A DNA stretch of 64,000 nucleotides, from NCBI RefSeq assembly GCF_001598435.1, contig NZ_BCYY01000002.1:434001-498000 (forward strand), in the 5' to 3' direction. Position 1 is the stretch's first letter, and every line of letters starts with the position of its first letter. Shown piece after piece: positions 44,888 through 52,595 of this stretch. A program made the translations under genes and the position numbers. The notes beneath the pieces were generated by a model. That model did no database searches. It was not told the origin of the DNA and saw nothing but the letters and a program-made list of their open reading frames with translations. The DNA comes from Sphingomonas pituitosa NBRC 102491. GTDB lineage: Bacteria > Pseudomonadota > Alphaproteobacteria > Sphingomonadales > Sphingomonadaceae.

Positions 44888-46639
44888 TCATTCCTCGTCG
44901 GGATAGGGGCCCTTGCCGCCTTCGCGGATGAACTGGTCGGTGCGCTGGTCGATCACCGTCAGCGGCACCGACCCGAGTTGGAGCATCGCATCGTGCCATG
45001 CGCGGATGTTGAACTTCGGCCCCAGCGCCTTCTCGGCACGTGCGCGGGCGTCCAGGAACGCCAGTTCGCCCATATAGTAGCTCAGCGCCTGGCCCGGCCA
45101 GGCGATGTACCGATCCACCTCGGTCTCGATCTCGTGATTGCTGAGCGCGGTATTGTCGCGGAGGAAGGCCTGCGCCTGCTCGCGGGTCCAGCCCATGGCG
45201 TGGATCCCGGTATCCACCACCAGCCGCGCGGCGCGCCACATCTGGTAGCTGAGCATGCCGAACTGGTCGTACGGCGTCTCGTACATGCCCATCTCGACGC
45301 CCAGCTTCTCCGAGTAGAGCGCCCAGCCCTCGCCATAGGCCGAGAGATAGGTGTCGCGCCGGAACGGCGGCAGGTCCTTGTTCTCGTTCGCCAGCGGCAT
45401 CTGGAAGGCGTGGCCCGGCGCGCTTTCGTGCAGGGTCAGCGCGGTCAGCTGGTAGAAGGGCCGTGACTTCAGGTCATAGGTGTTGACCAGATAGACGCCG
45501 GGGCCGCCGCGTCCGCCGGTATAGAAGGGGGCGAGATCGTCCGGCACCGGCACAATGGCGAAGCGGCGGCGCGGCAGGCGGCCGAAATACTGCCCTGCCT
45601 TGCCATCGAACTGCTTGGCGGCCCAGGCGGCATGGTACAGCAGCTCCTGCGGCGTCCTGGCGTAAAATTGCGGATCGGTGCGCAGGAAGTTGAGAAAGGC
45701 CGGCAGGTCGCCATCGAACTTCGCCGCGGCCTTCACCTGCAGCATTTCCGCGCGGATCTTCGCCACCTCGCGCACGCCCACGGCGTGGACCTGCTCGGCG
45801 GTCATGTCGCGCGTCACATATTCGCGGATCTTCGACTGGTAATAGGCCCTGCCGTCGGGCAGCTCGATCGCCGCCAGCGCGGTGCGCGCGCCGGGGATAT
45901 AGTCCTTGCGCAGGAAGTCGAGCAGCTTGCGGTGCGCCGGGACGACCGCCTCGCGGATCGCCGCCGCTCCCTCGCGGCGCAGCTCCGCCTGCACGGCGGC
46001 GGGGATGGCGCCGGGAAACTTCTTGAACGGCGTGTAGAACAGGTTCTCCTCGAGCGGGGCCTCCACCACTTGCGCCACGCCGATGTCGCGGCCGGTGAGC
46101 GTCACGCTGGGCGGCGTGAACCCGCGCGCGAGGCCGGCGCGCATATTGGCGATGTTCTGGTCGAAATAGCGCGGCAGGTCCCGCAGCGTCCTGATATAGG
46201 CGCGGTACTGGTCCTCGCGGACAAAGGCGTCGCGTGCCGACCCGGCGACGTCGCTCCAGAAGCTGCTGTCGGAATTGAGCGGCTTTTCATAGTCGCGAAA
46301 GCGCTGTTCGGCGAGCAACGCATCGATCTGCCCCTTGTAGACCAGATAGTCGATCCGCCCCTTGGGGCTGAGCTTCGCCGGATCGATCGCCGCCAGCTGG
46401 CGCGACACCGCCGTCCAGCGCGCCAGCCGCGCCGCCTGCGCCGCCGGGCCGACATCGGGCAGCCCGCCCTGCGCGGCGGGGCTGTCCTCGCCCGGCCCCT
46501 GCTGGGTGGTGCGCCACTTGTACTCCACATCGATGATCGCCTTGAGCTTCGCGTCGGCGCTGACCGGGCGGGCCGGCTTCGGCGCGGGCGAAGCGGCGGT
46601 GGCGAGCAGGGCGGCGGAGAGGAGAAGGATCGGTTTCAT
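44888..46639 (-). CDS. Secreted DUF885 metallopeptidase
   Basis: 583 residues; the ATG at 46639 overlaps the stop of the preceding dehydrogenase gene (ATGA). The signal peptide is MKPILLLSAALLATAASPAP. Zinc-peptidase motifs of DUF885 are present: LTLHESAPGHAFQ with His404, Glu405 and His410, and the downstream SAYGEGWALYSEKLG supplying the third ligand. EVDRYIAWPGQALSYYMGELAFLDARARAEKALG is the usual C-terminal signature. Length is normal. The family is thought to act on peptides, but few members are characterised. It is the last gene of the GH146 operon, so a peptidase is made together with a beta-L-arabinofuranosidase. That would suit a glycoprotein or glycopeptide substrate. Confidence 0.88.
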   Translation of the reverse strand: MKPILLLSAALLATAASPAPKPARPVSADAKLKAIIDVEYKWRTTQQGPGEDSPAAQGGLPDVGPAAQAARLARWTAVSRQLAAIDPAKLSPKGRIDYLVYKGQIDALLAEQRFRDYEKPLNSDSSFWSDVAGSARDAFVREDQYRAYIRTLRDLPRYFDQNIANMRAGLARGFTPPSVTLTGRDIGVAQVVEAPLEENLFYTPFKKFPGAIPAAVQAELRREGAAAIREAVVPAHRKLLDFLRKDYIPGARTALAAIELPDGRAYYQSKIREYVTRDMTAEQVHAVGVREVAKIRAEMLQVKAAAKFDGDLPAFLNFLRTDPQFYARTPQELLYHAAWAAKQFDGKAGQYFGRLPRRRFAIVPVPDDLAPFYTGGRGGPGVYLVNTYDLKSRPFYQLTALTLHESAPGHAFQMPLANENKDLPPFRRDTYLSAYGEGWALYSEKLGVEMGMYETPYDQFGMLSYQMWRAARLVVDTGIHAMGWTREQAQAFLRDNTALSNHEIETEVDRYIAWPGQALSYYMGELAFLDARARAEKALGPKFNIRAWHDAMLQLGSVPLTVIDQRTDQFIREGGKGPYPDEE

Positions 46640-47679
46640 GCGGTAAGGCTCGCTTCCAGCGCCAGGATATCGGCATAGAGGGGTTCGGGGATGCGCACGC
46701 CTTCGGCAAGGCTGCGCGCGCGGGCGGCATAGCGACGCGACGAGGGCAGCCGCGCGCCCTGCGCCTCGATGGCCGAGAACATCGATTCCGCGCGGACGAG
46801 ATGCTCGGCAACGGCATCGCCCAGGAAACCGGCGGGGTCTATCGCGACGATCAGCTCGCCACCGAGCGGGGAGGCCCCTGCCCCGCCATCCGCAGCGATC
46901 GATTCGACGCTGGTCAGGTCGCCGATCAGCGGCCCGGCGACCAGCTCCACCATCGCCGCCAGTGCCGATCCCTTGTGTCCGCCAAAGGTGCGCATCGCGC
47001 CGTCGAGGATCGCGGCCGGATCGGTGGTCGGCTGCCCTTCGGCATCGATGCCCCAGTCCTCGGGCACGGCACGGCCGGCGCGGCGGTGCAGCTCGATTTC
47101 GCCGCGCGCGACCATGCTGGTGGCGAAATCGAAGACGAAGGGCGGGTTCGGGGCGGCCCGTGGCCAGCCGAACGCGATCGGGTTGGTGCCGAACACCGGC
47201 CGGGTGCCGCCGGCGGGCGCCACCCAGGCATGGCTGGGGGTGAAGGCCAGCGCGACCAGTCCCTCGGCGGCCAGCGCCTCCACCTCGGGCCAAAGCGCCG
47301 CGAAGTGGACGACATGGTTCAGCGCCAGCGCGGCGATGCCACAGGCGCGTGCCTTGGCGACCAGCACTGGCTTGCCCGTTTCGAAGGCAAGCTGCGCAAA
47401 TCCGCCGCCGCCGTCCACCCTGGCCAGCGCCCGGGCGGGCTCGGTGAGTACCGGCACGGCGTCGCGCACTACCTTGCCCTTGGCGATCGTGTTGGCGGCG
47501 ACCAGCAGCCGGTAGATGCCGTGCGACGCACACCCGCCGCGCTCGCCCGCCACCATCGTCTCGGCGACGGCGTCGGCATGGTCGCCCGCGAGCCCGGCCG
47601 CGCGCAGCACCCGCCGGGCGAGCGAACGCACTTCGTCCAGCGTCAGCGCGACGCCCTGCTGCCCGTCCCCTTCGCTCAC
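46636..47679 (-). CDS. Ldh-family (malate/lactate dehydrogenase-like) NAD(P)-dependent oxidoreductase
   Basis: 347 residues, starting at a GTG (47679) that overlaps the GH146 stop as GTGA. No signal peptide, so cytoplasmic. Family motifs: ERGGCASHGIYRL with the conserved Ser-His-Gly, VDGGGGFAQLAFE, GIAALALNHVVHFAAL, TNPIAFGWP, FDFATSMVARGEIE and RTFGGHKGSALAAMVELV. The family includes malate, ureidoglycolate and 2,3-diketogulonate oxidoreductases and delta1-pyrroline/piperideine-2-carboxylate reductases of proline and hydroxyproline metabolism. Its place between an arabinofuranosidase and a peptidase is unusual. Imino-acid or sugar-acid reduction are both possible, and the sequence alone does not decide. 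Confidence 0.87.
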   Translation of the reverse strand: MSEGDGQQGVALTLDEVRSLARRVLRAAGLAGDHADAVAETMVAGERGGCASHGIYRLLVAANTIAKGKVVRDAVPVLTEPARALARVDGGGGFAQLAFETGKPVLVAKARACGIAALALNHVVHFAALWPEVEALAAEGLVALAFTPSHAWVAPAGGTRPVFGTNPIAFGWPRAAPNPPFVFDFATSMVARGEIELHRRAGRAVPEDWGIDAEGQPTTDPAAILDGAMRTFGGHKGSALAAMVELVAGPLIGDLTSVESIAADGGAGASPLGGELIVAIDPAGFLGDAVAEHLVRAESMFSAIEAQGARLPSSRRYAARARSLAEGVRIPEPLYADILALEASLTA

Positions 47680-50045
47680 GACTTGGCGGTGAACAGCACG
47701 ACGCCGAACACCGGCCCGGCGGTGTTGCGGTCATGCGGCACGAAGCGGACGCGGACGCTCTTCTTGCCCTTGGTCAGCGCCTCGGGCAGCGGATATTCCA
47801 CGTCGAAGAACTTGCCCGGGCGATCGCTTTCGCTGAGATGCTGGGTCGCGACCTTCACCCCGTCGACCAGGATGTCGAAGTCCCGGTCGCGCTCGCCGCC
47901 CCAATAGCTTGCCTGCAGCACCAGCGGCCCCTCGCGCGTCTTGAGCGCGAAGTCGAACCAGCCGCCCGACCGCGCGTCCCGTCCCTGCCGCCCGCGATAG
48001 GATACGGGATAGGAGATCGCCGATTGCAGGTCGTGATCACGCTCGGGCTGCATCTCGCCCAGGTGCATCACGTCCACCGAGCGCGCGGCGACGTCCTTCA
48101 ACCGCGCCTGTTCGGCGAGGAACGTCGCCTCCTCGGTCTTCCACTGGGCTTCGCTGAACCGCTTGAAATAGACGGCGCTGCGCCGCTCATATTGCCGGTA
48201 GAAGGGCACGAAGCGCATGTCGCCGGGGCGCACCACGCCCCTGGTCGCGTAGACCGCCGGTTCCGCGGTCGGCGCGAAGGCGGCGAGCAGGTCCTGCCCG
48301 ACCAGTGCCGGGTCGGCGCCGTTCCACGGCTCTGGCGCGTTCGGCCCCATGTCGGCGGCCAGCACCATCGGGCCGCGCAGCACCGCGACCACGCTGTCGT
48401 CTCCCGGCGTCGGCTCCAGCCGCAGCGCCAACGGCAGCGTGATCGCCACGGCGTCGCCGGCCTTCCAGCTGCGCGTGACGATCGCATAGCCGCGGTCGAA
48501 GGTCGCCCCCGCCGGCTTGCCGTTCACCGTCACGATCGCCTTGCCCGTCGCCCACCCCGGCACGCGCAGCGCCAGCGGGAAGCGGCCTGGCTTGGCGAGG
48601 CTCGCCAGCGTCAGCGTCGCCGTGCCTTCGAGCGGATAGGCGGTGTCGAGCACCAGCTTGGCGCCGCGCGCCTTCCAGGCGATCTCCGCCGGGATGTAGA
48701 GGTTGACCAGGAACGCACCCTCGCCTTCCCAGAACGCCGCCTCGCCATGCTTGGCATGGCTTTCCATGCCCGATCCGACGCAGCACCAGAAGGCGTCGTC
48801 TTCCGTGGTGGAGAAACCGCGTTCGGCGCCGCTCATCAGCGGCGTCATGTAGGTGAAGCCGCCGGTCTTCGGGTTCTGCTGGGCCATCACGTGATTGAGG
48901 TGCGCGCGCTCATAATAGTCGAACAGCGCGCCGTCCGGCTGCCAGGCGAACAGGTGGCTGGTCAGCTTGAGCATGTTGTAGGTGTTGCAATGCTCGCACG
49001 TCTGGTCGGTGATGTGCTGGGCGATGCTGTCCGGCGCGGCGAAATACTCGCGGTCCGCATTGCCGCCGATGACGAAGCTGTGGTGCTGCGTCACCCGCTC
49101 CCAGAAGAAGCGCGCCGCAGTGGCGTCGGCGGGGTCGCCGGTCAGTTCATGGATACGCGCCAGGCCGATCAGCTTCGGCACCTGGGTGTTGGCGTGGAAA
49201 TTGGCGAGCTTGTCCTCGCGCGCCTTCAAGGGATCGAGCACGCGATTGTCGTACAGCCGCTTGGCGACCACCATCCAGCGTGCATCGCGGGTGCGGGCAT
49301 AGAGCTCCGCATAGCTTTCGTTGAGGCCGCCGTATTCGCAGCCGAGCATCTGCTGCATCTGCGCATCGTCGAGCGCGGCGAACACCTTCTCGAAATAGGC
49401 GCCGAGGCCCAGCGTCACCTGCAGCGCCTGGGCGTTGCCCCAGCCGGCATGGACGTCGAGCAGCCCCGCGAACAGCTTGTGCACGGTGTAGAGCGGTGAC
49501 CAGGAGCCATTGAGATCGAACCCGCCAGACTTGATCTCGCCCCGCATGATCTCCGGGAAGATCGCCTCGCCGTCGAGGATCTTGCCGTCCGCGCCCTTCC
49601 GCCCCAGCGCGCCGACATAGCCGGTACCGCGCTTCGCCTGCGCCTCGGCCAGTTCCGCGACGATATAGTCGGCCCGGCGGCGCATTTCGGCATCGCCGGT
49701 CTGCTGCCAGGTCAGCACCAGCCCCGACAGATAGTGGCCAAGCGTGTGTCCCGCGATCGTATCGCTCTCCCACCCGCCATACAGCGCGCCCTTGGGCGCC
49801 AGCCCGGCATATTTGCGGAAATTGTGGAGGAGACGATCCGGATCGAGACGAAGCAGGTAGCGATGGTTGACCTGCACCGCCGTCGCATAATCCGAGGGGC
49901 GCAGCCGGATCGCAGTGAGCGGCAGCGGCTCCGGCTTTCGCGGCAGCGCGCCTGCATCCGCCGCGTGCGCAAAGGTCGGTGCGGTGCCTGCAGCCAACAA
50001 TGCGCTGCCGGCGCTGGCCAGAATTTCCCGACGTGTACGACGCAT
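47676..50045 (-). CDS. GH146/GH127-type beta-L-arabinofuranosidase (DUF1680)
   Basis: 789 residues from the ATG at 50045; six residues upstream are leader. The N-terminus MRRTRREILASAGSALLAAG is a probable Tat signal. The (alpha/alpha)6 catalytic domain shows NFRKYAGLAPKGALYGGWES, GHTLGHYLSGLVL, SPLYTVHKLFAGLLD, CEHCNTYNMLKLT (Cys350, Cys353) and DAFWCCVGSGMESH (Cys421-Cys422). These Cys residues correspond to the zinc-bound Cys cluster, including the nucleophile, of beta-L-arabinofuranosidases such as HypBA1. A C-terminal beta region of about 150 residues follows. The family hydrolyses beta-L-arabinofuranosides of hydroxyproline-linked or pectic chains. It heads an operon with a dehydrogenase and a peptidase, behind a perfect GTATAC palindrome. 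Confidence 0.9.
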   Translation of the reverse strand: MRRTRREILASAGSALLAAGTAPTFAHAADAGALPRKPEPLPLTAIRLRPSDYATAVQVNHRYLLRLDPDRLLHNFRKYAGLAPKGALYGGWESDTIAGHTLGHYLSGLVLTWQQTGDAEMRRRADYIVAELAEAQAKRGTGYVGALGRKGADGKILDGEAIFPEIMRGEIKSGGFDLNGSWSPLYTVHKLFAGLLDVHAGWGNAQALQVTLGLGAYFEKVFAALDDAQMQQMLGCEYGGLNESYAELYARTRDARWMVVAKRLYDNRVLDPLKAREDKLANFHANTQVPKLIGLARIHELTGDPADATAARFFWERVTQHHSFVIGGNADREYFAAPDSIAQHITDQTCEHCNTYNMLKLTSHLFAWQPDGALFDYYERAHLNHVMAQQNPKTGGFTYMTPLMSGAERGFSTTEDDAFWCCVGSGMESHAKHGEAAFWEGEGAFLVNLYIPAEIAWKARGAKLVLDTAYPLEGTATLTLASLAKPGRFPLALRVPGWATGKAIVTVNGKPAGATFDRGYAIVTRSWKAGDAVAITLPLALRLEPTPGDDSVVAVLRGPMVLAADMGPNAPEPWNGADPALVGQDLLAAFAPTAEPAVYATRGVVRPGDMRFVPFYRQYERRSAVYFKRFSEAQWKTEEATFLAEQARLKDVAARSVDVMHLGEMQPERDHDLQSAISYPVSYRGRQGRDARSGGWFDFALKTREGPLVLQASYWGGERDRDFDILVDGVKVATQHLSESDRPGKFFDVEYPLPEALTKGKKSVRVRFVPHDRNTAGPVFGVVLFTAKS

Positions 50046-50062
50046 GGCGTTCCCCTCAAACA

Positions 50063-50074
50063 ATCGTATACGAT
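50063..50074. promoter_or_regulatory. Perfect GTATAC palindrome before the GH146 operon
   Basis: ATCGTATACGAT is a perfect 12-base palindrome 18 bases upstream of the GH146 start. It overlaps the -10 region and likely transcription start of the promoter at 50072-50100, so binding would block initiation. GTATAC-centred palindromes are typical of GntR-family regulators such as ExuR/UxuR. Confidence 0.65.
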
Positions 50075-50100
50075 CTACGAAGCTCCTGCCGGTGGGTCAA
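50072..50100 (-). promoter_or_regulatory. Promoter of the GH146 operon
   Basis: On the minus strand TTGACC (50095-50100), a 17-base spacer and a weak -10 TAGATC (50072-50077) precede the GH146 gene. The -10 overlaps the palindrome at 50063-50074. Confidence 0.45.
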
Positions 50101-50129
50101 GCGACCAATGGCAGTTCCCCGGTCATTAT

Positions 50130-50143
50130 ATACCGTATAATAT
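50130..50143. promoter_or_regulatory. GTATA operator before the S9 peptidase operon
   Basis: ATACCGTATAATAT lies 54 bases upstream of the S9 peptidase ATG and 2 bases before a -35-like TTGACG (50146-50151). It shares the half-site ATACCGTATA with the minus-strand reading of 44681-44696. It also shares the whole CGTATAAT...TTGACG block with 35571-35588. Confidence 0.6.
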
Positions 50144-50145
50144 CC

Positions 50146-50174
50146 TTGACGCTCCGCATCGTGCATGGTCTATC
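50146..50174 (+). promoter_or_regulatory. Probable promoter of the S9 peptidase operon
   Basis: TTGACG (50146-50151), a 17-base spacer and the weak -10 TCTATC (50169-50174). The -35 and operator block are conserved with the promoter region at 35571-35588; the -10 is less convincing. Confidence 0.4.
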
Positions 50175-50196
50175 GACCCGGCAAGGGGGATTGCAC

Positions 50197-52587
50197 ATGC
50201 TTGTATCGTACCGGACCGGCAGCACCATAGGGCGCTTGCGAAAAGCGCGTGCCGCACGCTTCGGCATAGCGGTCGCTGCGCTGGCACTGGCGGCGCCGTT
50301 CGCCGCAACCGCGCAGACGGGCGGGTCGTCGGCCACCGTCGAAGCCCGCTATGCGCTGGCGGATCGGTATCTTGGCGATGGGCTGGCGAAGCTGATCGTC
50401 GATCGTAACCTTCGTGCCACCTTCACTACCGACGGCGCGGGCATTCTCTATCGCCACGGCCGCGACGGCGAGCGGACGGTGGCCTATTACGATACCGCCA
50501 CTGCCCAGTCCCGCCCGATCGCGCAGGAAGCCGCCATCGCGGCGGCGCTTTCCGGGGTGACGGGCAAGCCGCTCAAGCCGGCCGCGCTGCCGATCGAGGA
50601 TCCGAAGATCGAAGGCGCGGCGCTCTCCTTCAGCGCGTTCGGCAAGCGCTGGACCTGGTCGGCGGACGGCAGCCTCTCCGCAGCGGACAAAGGCGCGGCA
50701 GACGGCGAGGAAGCCCTGTCGCCGGACGGCCGCTTCCGCATCGTCGCGCGCGACTTCAATCTCTACGCGGTGGAGGTGCGCACCGGCCGCGAAGTGGCGC
50801 TCACCGAAGACGGCACCCGCGACCAGCCTTATGGCCGCGGCATTCCCCAGCTCGCCGACATCCTGGCGCAGGGGACCGAGGACCCGACCATGCCGGTCTC
50901 GATCCGCTGGTCGCCGGACAGCAAGCGCATCCTCACCTGGCGGCTGGACACGCGCGACGTGATCCGGCTGGGCATCGTCCAGGCGACGCCGCCGGGCAGC
51001 ATCTATCCGCGCACCTTCCGCTACGTCTATCCGCTCGCCGGCGCGGAGAAGCTGCCCCAGGCGACGCGCTATGTCGTCGATGTCGAGGAGGCGCTGCGCC
51101 GCCGCAAGGCGCGCCCGGTGAAGCTCGACATCCCGAGCGAATCCATCCTCTACCCGGCCGATCCGGACATGAACTGGGTGGACGGCAAGGTCCGCGCGCA
51201 GTGGACCGAGCGGGGCTACAAGCAGCTCGCGGTCTACCAGGCCGATCCGGAGACCGGCGCCGCGACCGTGGTGGCACGCGAGGCGCTGACGCCCAACGTC
51301 TCCGTCGTCTCCAGCTTCCTGCGCCCCGCCCCCGAGCTGGGCGGCGAGCTGGTCGTGTCGGAGCGCAGCGGCTGGGCGCAGCTCTTCCTGGTTCGCCCCG
51401 ACGCACCCGAAGGCGGAATCCCGCTGACGCGTGGCGAATGGGAAGTCATCGGCATCCAGCATGTCGATGCCGCGGCAGGCGCGATCCTGATCGATGGCGT
51501 CGGCCGGGAGAAGGATCGCAACCCCTATTACACCGCGCTCTACCGGGTCGGCACCCACGGCGAACAGCCGGTGCTGCTGACGCCCGAGCCGGTGAATCAC
51601 GACGTCCAGGTCTCGCCCGACGGCAAGATCTTCCTCGATGCCATGTCGACGCCCGCCCAGCCGACCCGCACGGTCGTCCGCAGCGCCGTTGACGGACGCA
51701 TCCTGGCGGAACTGGGCCGCGCAGACCCGAGCGCGCTGCTCGCCAGCGGCTATCGCATGCCGGAGCCGTTCCAGGGCGTGGCGGCGGACGGCAGGACGCC
51801 GATCTACGGCATGATCTATCGGCCCGCGTCGTTCGACCCGAACCGCCGCTATCCGGTGATCGACAATGTCTATACCGGCCCCACCACCACCCAGGTTCCG
51901 GAAAGCTGGAACGCCACGGTCGGTTCGGCCGGTTCCAGCGTAGCGCAGCTCGGCGCGATCGTGGTGATGATCGACGGGCGCGGCACCTCCCGCCGGGGCC
52001 GCGACTTCCGCATGCACGCCTACCAGAATCTGGGCGAAGTCGGGCTGGACGATCACATCGCGCTGATCCGCCAGATGGCCGAGCGCTACCCGCAGTTCGA
52101 CCTTTCCCGCGTCGGCGTGTTCGGCGGCTCGGCGGGGGGATATGATACCGCCCGCTTCGTGATCCGTCGCCCCGGCTTCTTCAAGGTGGGCGTTGCCTCC
52201 TCGGGCAACCATGACCTTCGGCTGGACAAGGCCTGGTGGCCCGAAGTGACCATGGGTCCGGCGAGCCCCAACGACTGGGCACGCAACTCGAACATGGTCG
52301 CCGCGCCCAATCTCGGCGCCAAGCTGCTGCTGATCCATGGCGACATCGACGACAATGTGCCGATCACCGAAAGCTTCCAGCTCGCCACGGCGCTGATCTG
52401 GGCCGGCCGCGACGTCGACATGGTGGTGCTGCCCAACACGACGCATGCGGTCTACCAGCCCTTCTTCTGGCGCAAGTTCCGCGACTATTTCGTCCGCAAT
52501 CTGCTCGGCGAGGCTCCGCCCGCCGACGTCAACTTCGACACGCCCGCCTGGCACGAAGAGCTGCCGGTGCTGCGCCCCGAACAATGA
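50197..52587 (+). CDS. S9 family (dipeptidyl-peptidase IV-like) serine peptidase, secreted
   Basis: 796 residues. The ATG at 50197 has AAGGGGGA 6 bases upstream and opens a long basic N-region before the signal (FGIAVAALALAAPFAATAQ). A beta-propeller (about 40-540; SPDGRFRIVARDFNLY, IRWSPDSKRILTWRLD, TERGYKQLAVY) is followed by an alpha/beta-hydrolase domain. The predicted triad is Ser645 in VFGGSAGGYD, Asp719 in HGDIDDNVP and His750 in NTTHAVYQP. The nucleophile elbow reads GGSAGG instead of the GWSYGG of classical DPP-IV. DPP-IV-type enzymes remove Xaa-Pro or Xaa-Ala dipeptides. It is cotranscribed with the DUF5695 gene and probably shares a regulator with the arabinosidase operon. Confidence 0.9.
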   Translation: MLVSYRTGSTIGRLRKARAARFGIAVAALALAAPFAATAQTGGSSATVEARYALADRYLGDGLAKLIVDRNLRATFTTDGAGILYRHGRDGERTVAYYDTATAQSRPIAQEAAIAAALSGVTGKPLKPAALPIEDPKIEGAALSFSAFGKRWTWSADGSLSAADKGAADGEEALSPDGRFRIVARDFNLYAVEVRTGREVALTEDGTRDQPYGRGIPQLADILAQGTEDPTMPVSIRWSPDSKRILTWRLDTRDVIRLGIVQATPPGSIYPRTFRYVYPLAGAEKLPQATRYVVDVEEALRRRKARPVKLDIPSESILYPADPDMNWVDGKVRAQWTERGYKQLAVYQADPETGAATVVAREALTPNVSVVSSFLRPAPELGGELVVSERSGWAQLFLVRPDAPEGGIPLTRGEWEVIGIQHVDAAAGAILIDGVGREKDRNPYYTALYRVGTHGEQPVLLTPEPVNHDVQVSPDGKIFLDAMSTPAQPTRTVVRSAVDGRILAELGRADPSALLASGYRMPEPFQGVAADGRTPIYGMIYRPASFDPNRRYPVIDNVYTGPTTTQVPESWNATVGSAGSSVAQLGAIVVMIDGRGTSRRGRDFRMHAYQNLGEVGLDDHIALIRQMAERYPQFDLSRVGVFGGSAGGYDTARFVIRRPGFFKVGVASSGNHDLRLDKAWWPEVTMGPASPNDWARNSNMVAAPNLGAKLLLIHGDIDDNVPITESFQLATALIWAGRDVDMVVLPNTTHAVYQPFFWRKFRDYFVRNLLGEAPPADVNFDTPAWHEELPVLRPEQ

Positions 52588-52595
52588 GGTCCCCG

